Assembly: GCF_000686525.1 (NCBI RefSeq)
Contig: NZ_JMKT01000017.1
Span: 1 to 64,000, forward strand
Reading direction: 5' to 3'
DNA from: Desulfonatronovibrio hydrogenovorans DSM 9292
Lineage (GTDB): Bacteria; Desulfobacterota; Desulfovibrionia; Desulfovibrionales; Desulfonatronovibrionaceae
DNA length: 64,000 nt
Positions 60,540 through 64,000 of this stretch are shown here, piece by piece (the stretch's first letter is position 1; each line of letters begins with the position of its first letter). The translations under genes were made by a program, and so were the position numbers. The notes beneath the pieces were generated by a model. It did no database searches. It was given only the letters and a program-made list of their open reading frames with translations, and had not been told where the DNA came from.

Positions 60540-61529
60540 TCATCTGTACTTGATGGCGCTGACCCGCATGAGCTTGTCAAAGGAGTGCAGGGCCTCGATG
60601 CGTCTGAAAGTTCCTGTTCTACCGCGCATAACCATGGAATGGGTAATGGCTCCTTCTCCGGTAAACTCCACTCCCTTGAGAAAGGTTCCACCGGAAATGC
60701 CGGTGGCTGCAAAAAATACGTCATCGCTGGAAATCATCTCTTCCAGGGTCAGGACCTGGTTCAGATTGTACCCGGCATTCAGCAAGGCCTTGGTTTCCTC
60801 TTCTGACTGGGGATCAAGCATGCCCTGCATCTCTCCGCCCATGACCCGGATGGCCGTGGCTGCCAGCACACCTTCGGGAGTGCCGCCGGTACCCATCATT
60901 ACATCCACGTCTCCTCCCGGAGTAACAGCCATGAGGGCTCCGGCCACGTCTCCATCTGTATGGAGCTGGATCCTGGCGCCGGCCTGACGAATCTCACTGA
61001 TCAGATCCCTGTGCCGGGGCTTGTCCAGGACAAAGACCACCAGGTCGTCCACTGCCTTGCCAATGGCCCTGGCCACCTTACGCAGATTTTCAGCCACCGG
61101 CATTTTGATGTCCACCTGGTATTTGGCCTGGGCCGGAACAACCAGCTTCTTCATATAATAGGCAGGGCCGGGATCGTACATTGACCCTTTGGGGGCCAGA
61201 GCCACCACTGCAATGGCATTGGGCCGCCCGTAGGCCAGAAGCCTTGTTCCTTCAACCGGGTCAACCGCCACATCCATTTCCGGACCTTTGCCGGTACCCA
61301 GTTTTTCGCCATTGTAAAGCATGGGGGCCTCATCCTTTTCCCCTTCACCTATAACCACTGTTCCCCTGATCTCCAGAGCATTGAAACTGAGGCGCATGGC
61401 ATCCACTGCAGCCTTGTCCCCCTGGACCTTGTCTCCCCGGCCCAGCCAGCGGGAGGAAGACAAGGCAGCGGCCTCAGTAACCCGAACCAGGTCAAGGGCC
61501 AGATTTCGATCAGGTGCTTCCTGAATCAT
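60540..61529 (-). CDS. glpX: Fructose-1,6-bisphosphatase, class II
   Basis: 329 residues. The class II blocks VIGEGEKDEAPMLYNGEKLG, DVAVDPVEGTRLLAYG, MMGTGGTPEGVLAATAIR and FFAATGISGGTFLKGV are all present. It removes the 1-phosphate of fructose-1,6-bisphosphate in gluconeogenesis. The frame opens 60 residues earlier, but ATG 61529 has AGGAG seven bases before it and starts at the family N-terminus (MIQEAPDRNLALDLVRV). Confidence 0.95.
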   Translation of the reverse strand: MIQEAPDRNLALDLVRVTEAAALSSSRWLGRGDKVQGDKAAVDAMRLSFNALEIRGTVVIGEGEKDEAPMLYNGEKLGTGKGPEMDVAVDPVEGTRLLAYGRPNAIAVVALAPKGSMYDPGPAYYMKKLVVPAQAKYQVDIKMPVAENLRKVARAIGKAVDDLVVFVLDKPRHRDLISEIRQAGARIQLHTDGDVAGALMAVTPGGDVDVMMGTGGTPEGVLAATAIRVMGGEMQGMLDPQSEEETKALLNAGYNLNQVLTLEEMISSDDVFFAATGISGGTFLKGVEFTGEGAITHSMVMRGRTGTFRRIEALHSFDKLMRVSAIKYR

Positions 61530-61753
61530 GGCTACTCCTTTGTTATTGTTGGCAGTTTTGATTCTCTTTTTTCTGGACACTGGACTGTCCTTTTGCTGGT
61601 TCAAAAACATAGGATATCTCCCCTGGAAATTAAAGAGAAAAAATCCAGTACTCCAGGTCCTGCTAAACTGTTTTCTCAGCCTTTGAGGATTGAGCCCTCT
61701 GACTTCCATAGATGCCAGGCAGCAGATTGAAGCAGTCCACCTTTTTCCTGTTC

Positions 61754-61780
61754 TTGAAAATCAGCCCACAATTGTATACA
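61754..61780 (+). promoter_or_regulatory. Promoter just before the histidine kinase gene
   Basis: TATACA (61775-61780) is preceded by TTGAAA (61754-61759) at a short 15 nt or TTCTTG (61751-61756) at 18 nt. Transcription would begin near 61787, three bases from the kinase ATG, and no Shine-Dalgarno sequence is present. This would give a nearly leaderless mRNA. The rest of the 260 nt gap to glpX shows no gene. Confidence 0.45.
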
Positions 61781-61789
61781 TAGTGACAC

Positions 61790-63343
61790 ATGTGCAACAA
61801 AAGACAAAAGCCCTTGGGCAGAATCCATGGATTCCTGGCCAGCTTCAGCCTCCGGGCCGCCCTGGTGGCATATGTCATCATTCCCCTGACCCTGGCCCTT
61901 GGCATTACTGGTCACCTGGCTCTGTCCGCCCTGGAAAAAAACGTCGAACAAAGCATGCAGCGGGATCTGGAACTCATTGCCAAGTCCCTCCAGCTTCCCC
62001 TGAGCTATGCTCTGGAATGGGACGAAACAAGGGCCATCTACAGTGCCCTGGATTCAGTCTTTTCCATTGGTGAAATCTACAGTGCCTATCTTTATGATCA
62101 GGATGGAAAGGAAGTGGCCCTGGCCGGAGCTCTGGAGGCTGAACCTGAAAGCGAAAAGCTCATCGGGCTCCTTGACGAAGGTGAAGAGCATGGAGAATAC
62201 GGAGACGTGGCTGGAAGTGAAGTCTACTCTTACTTCATACCTTTGACGGATTCAGGGGGAAGGGTAAGTGGAATGCTCCAGCTGACCCGCAAAAAAAGCG
62301 ATTTCATAGAATACATCCAAAGCATCAGGACCCAGGGACAGGTGGTCATGGGCCTAGGCCTGCTCATCATGACCGGCCTGGTGCTCTACGGCCAGCACCG
62401 GGCCCTGGGCAGACATTTTGCCAAACTCATCAAGAGCATGTCCAGAGTGGCTGACGGAGATACCAGACACCGCTTTGAAGCCAAAGGTCCCAGAGAGATC
62501 ATGGTCATCGGCCGTCAGTTCAACCAGATGTTGGACAGCATTGATGAAGCCCAGATTGAGCTGAAAAAGAGACGCCAAAAACAGGAACACCTCCAGGAGC
62601 AGCTCAGAAGATCTGAGAAGCTGGCCGCCATTGGCCGGCTTTCAGCCGGCATAGCCCATGAACTGGGTACACCTTTGAGCACTGTCAGCGCCAAAGCCCA
62701 GCGGGCCCTGCGGCACAAGGATATTCCCGGACATCTGGCTGAATCCTTCCAAAGCATCCGGGGTGAAGTCAGCCGCATGGAATATATTATCAGACAGCTT
62801 CTGGATTTCAGCCGAAGTTCCTCACTTCAGAAAAGGCAGACCTCCTTGAGCATGCTGGCCCATTCATCCCTGGCTGCGGTTTCTGAAGAGGCTGTCAGGC
62901 TGAACTGCCAGATCAGGGCAGATGGAGAACGCCTGAAAAAAAATATCCTGGTTGATCCCATCCGCATTGAACAGGCCCTGGTCAATCTTTTGCGCAATGC
63001 AATCCATGCAGCCGGTCAGGGCCAGGTAGTTCTTTCCTGGGGGATGGATCATAAAAATGCCTGGCTCCAGGTGGATGACAATGGACCAGGAATATCAGCC
63101 GAGATCAGACAAAGGATATTTGAGCCTTTTTTCACTACCAAAAACGTAGGCTCTGGAACAGGACTGGGGCTGTCAGTGGCCCATGGAATCATTGAAGAAC
63201 ACAAAGGTAGGATCATGGTGGTTCCAAGCAGTCTCGGCGGAGCCTGCTTCCGGATCACCCTTCCCCTTAACAGCCCGGAAAAAAACAACCAGACCGGCCT
63301 GGAAAGCAAATCTGACCGGTCTTCTTTAGAGGATGGATCATGA
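61790..63343 (+). CDS. Membrane sensor histidine kinase
   Basis: 517 residues: membrane segment (22-45), periplasmic sensor part (about 46-182) without a motif I recognise, second segment (184-201), HAMP (about 202-260), dimerisation helix with phosphoacceptor His290 in GIAHELGTPLST, and an ATPase domain with LVNLLRNAIHAA, VDDNGPGIS, FEPFFTTK and GTGLGLSVAHGI. It is coupled to the response regulator by an ATGA overlap. The stimulus is not predictable from sequence. Confidence 0.93.
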   Translation: MCNKRQKPLGRIHGFLASFSLRAALVAYVIIPLTLALGITGHLALSALEKNVEQSMQRDLELIAKSLQLPLSYALEWDETRAIYSALDSVFSIGEIYSAYLYDQDGKEVALAGALEAEPESEKLIGLLDEGEEHGEYGDVAGSEVYSYFIPLTDSGGRVSGMLQLTRKKSDFIEYIQSIRTQGQVVMGLGLLIMTGLVLYGQHRALGRHFAKLIKSMSRVADGDTRHRFEAKGPREIMVIGRQFNQMLDSIDEAQIELKKRRQKQEHLQEQLRRSEKLAAIGRLSAGIAHELGTPLSTVSAKAQRALRHKDIPGHLAESFQSIRGEVSRMEYIIRQLLDFSRSSSLQKRQTSLSMLAHSSLAAVSEEAVRLNCQIRADGERLKKNILVDPIRIEQALVNLLRNAIHAAGQGQVVLSWGMDHKNAWLQVDDNGPGISAEIRQRIFEPFFTTKNVGSGTGLGLSVAHGIIEEHKGRIMVVPSSLGGACFRITLPLNSPEKNNQTGLESKSDRSSLEDGS

Positions 63344-64000
63344 CAATCCACACCCTGCCGGATAATGCCCGGATACTCATTGTTGAAGACGACCAGGAAC
63401 TGGGAAATCTGCTCAAGGAGGAAGTTCTGGACCATGGACTTGAGGCCCGGTGGACCGGAAGTGCAGAAGAAGCAGCCCAGATCATGGAAAAATGGCTTCC
63501 AGACATGGTCATCACCGATCTGAGGCTGCCCGGGGCCAACGGACTGGATCTGCTCTTGAAGACCCACAGGGATTACCCTGAAACCCCGCCCGACTTTCTG
63601 GTCATCACCGCTTTTGGCACCATTTCCAAAGCTGTGGAGACCCTCAAGGCCGGAGCTGAGGATTTTCTGACCAAACCCCTGGACCTGGACCACTTTATGA
63701 TCACTGTCAGCCGGATCCTGCGCAACCGCAGGCTTCGCATGGAAATAAGCATGATCAAGAGCCTGCTCCACGACGACGGATTTCACGGTCTTTTCGGCAA
63801 AAGCAGGGCCATGAATCTTCTGTTTGATCAGATCAGAAGGGTGGCCAAGGCTGACGGTCCGGTTCTTATTGTCGGTGAATCAGGCACTGGCAAGGAGCTG
63901 GTGGCCAGGGCTATCCACCAGGAGAGCCGTCATCATGAAGGTCCTTTTCTGGCTGTAAACTGCGCAGGGGTGCCGGAACACCTTCTGGAAAGCGAATTTT
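63340..64000 (+). CDS. Sigma-54 response regulator, NtrC family (5' part)
   Basis: Open from ATG 63340 to the window end, 220 codons visible. Receiver domain with acidic pair EDD (16-18), phospho-Asp60 in MVITDLRLPG, T/K positions ITAFGT and FLTKPLDL; then the AAA+ domain starts with FGKSRAMNLLFDQIRRVAK and Walker A GESGTGKELVARAIHQ. The GAFTGA loop and HTH lie outside the window. It is the partner of the kinase just upstream and would activate sigma-54 promoters. ATG overlaps the kinase stop, with GAGGA before it. Confidence 0.93.
   Translation, partial: MTIHTLPDNARILIVEDDQELGNLLKEEVLDHGLEARWTGSAEEAAQIMEKWLPDMVITDLRLPGANGLDLLLKTHRDYPETPPDFLVITAFGTISKAVETLKAGAEDFLTKPLDLDHFMITVSRILRNRRLRMEISMIKSLLHDDGFHGLFGKSRAMNLLFDQIRRVAKADGPVLIVGESGTGKELVARAIHQESRHHEGPFLAVNCAGVPEHLLESEF

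Noticed and set aside
61530-61709. N-terminal extension of glpX (60 residues)
   Set aside because: Not homologous to the family; AGGAG and a standard N-terminus are found at 61529.
63049-63786. 245-codon minus-strand open frame
   Set aside because: Antisense to the histidine kinase and response regulator, both of which show complete motif sets.
1-64000. tRNA, rRNA, CRISPR array, prophage or integrase
   Set aside because: No cloverleaf with a T-loop GTTCGA core and CCA end, no regularly spaced direct repeats and no phage or transposase genes were found by reading.

Overview
The window looks like chromosomal DNA of a sulfate-reducing deltaproteobacterium of the Desulfovibrionales type. The evidence is the gene complement: an FdhB-like formate dehydrogenase tail, tungstate uptake genes, class II GlpX, NIL-type ferredoxin, a CgeB-like glycosyltransferase, dense operons with 1-20 nt overlaps, and a BCCT osmolyte carrier that fits a salt-exposed habitat. 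No rRNA, tRNA, CRISPR array, prophage or transposase gene was seen. Species cannot be named from this alone.

Layout. 0-8.3 kb: tail of a formate dehydrogenase subunit, an amidohydrolase, then a minus-strand tungstate/molybdate block (tupA, tupB, tupC, a ModA-like binding protein) followed by an aldehyde dehydrogenase, with a ModE-type DNA-binding protein upstream and a thioesterase divergent from it. 8.3-10 kb: plus-strand M50 protease and trpS. 10-16.6 kb: compact minus operon lipoprotein-aroQ-efp-ftsK-comEC. 16.6-25.6 kb: engB, then minus-strand lptF/lptG, a radical SAM enzyme, TPR lipoprotein, hisI/hisG, rlmN and an HD protein. 25.7-33.7 kb: minus run gpsA, two orphan peptide-type permeases, a glycosyltransferase, recN, pyrK, pyrD. 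33.8-42.5 kb: VWA-OmpA protein, a histidine-kinase-like/PilZ pair, NIL ferredoxin, CpoB-like lipoprotein, and ileS-lspA-lgt.

42.5-52.2 kb is a metal-handling region: a plus-strand import operon of Nik/Dpp type with two unrelated binding proteins, a convergent methyltransferase, then a minus-strand P1B metal ATPase with a MarR regulator that carries zinc-ligand-like histidines, preceded by twin palindromes. 52.2-64 kb: isochorismatase-family hydrolase, an Ste24-like protease and a YgiQ-like radical SAM gene lying between inverted copies of a dispersed repeat, a DUF21 membrane protein, a BCCT carrier, rpe, glpX, and a histidine kinase/sigma-54 response regulator pair cut by the window end.

The most interesting points are the composite metal importer, the MarR/ATPase operon with its operators, the tungstate transporter with two binding protein families and a ModE lacking its sensor domain, rlmN with an apparent ATA start codon overlapping the preceding stop, an Lgt with its conserved Arg replaced by Trp, and the inverted dispersed repeats. 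All family assignments come from reading motifs; no database search was run.
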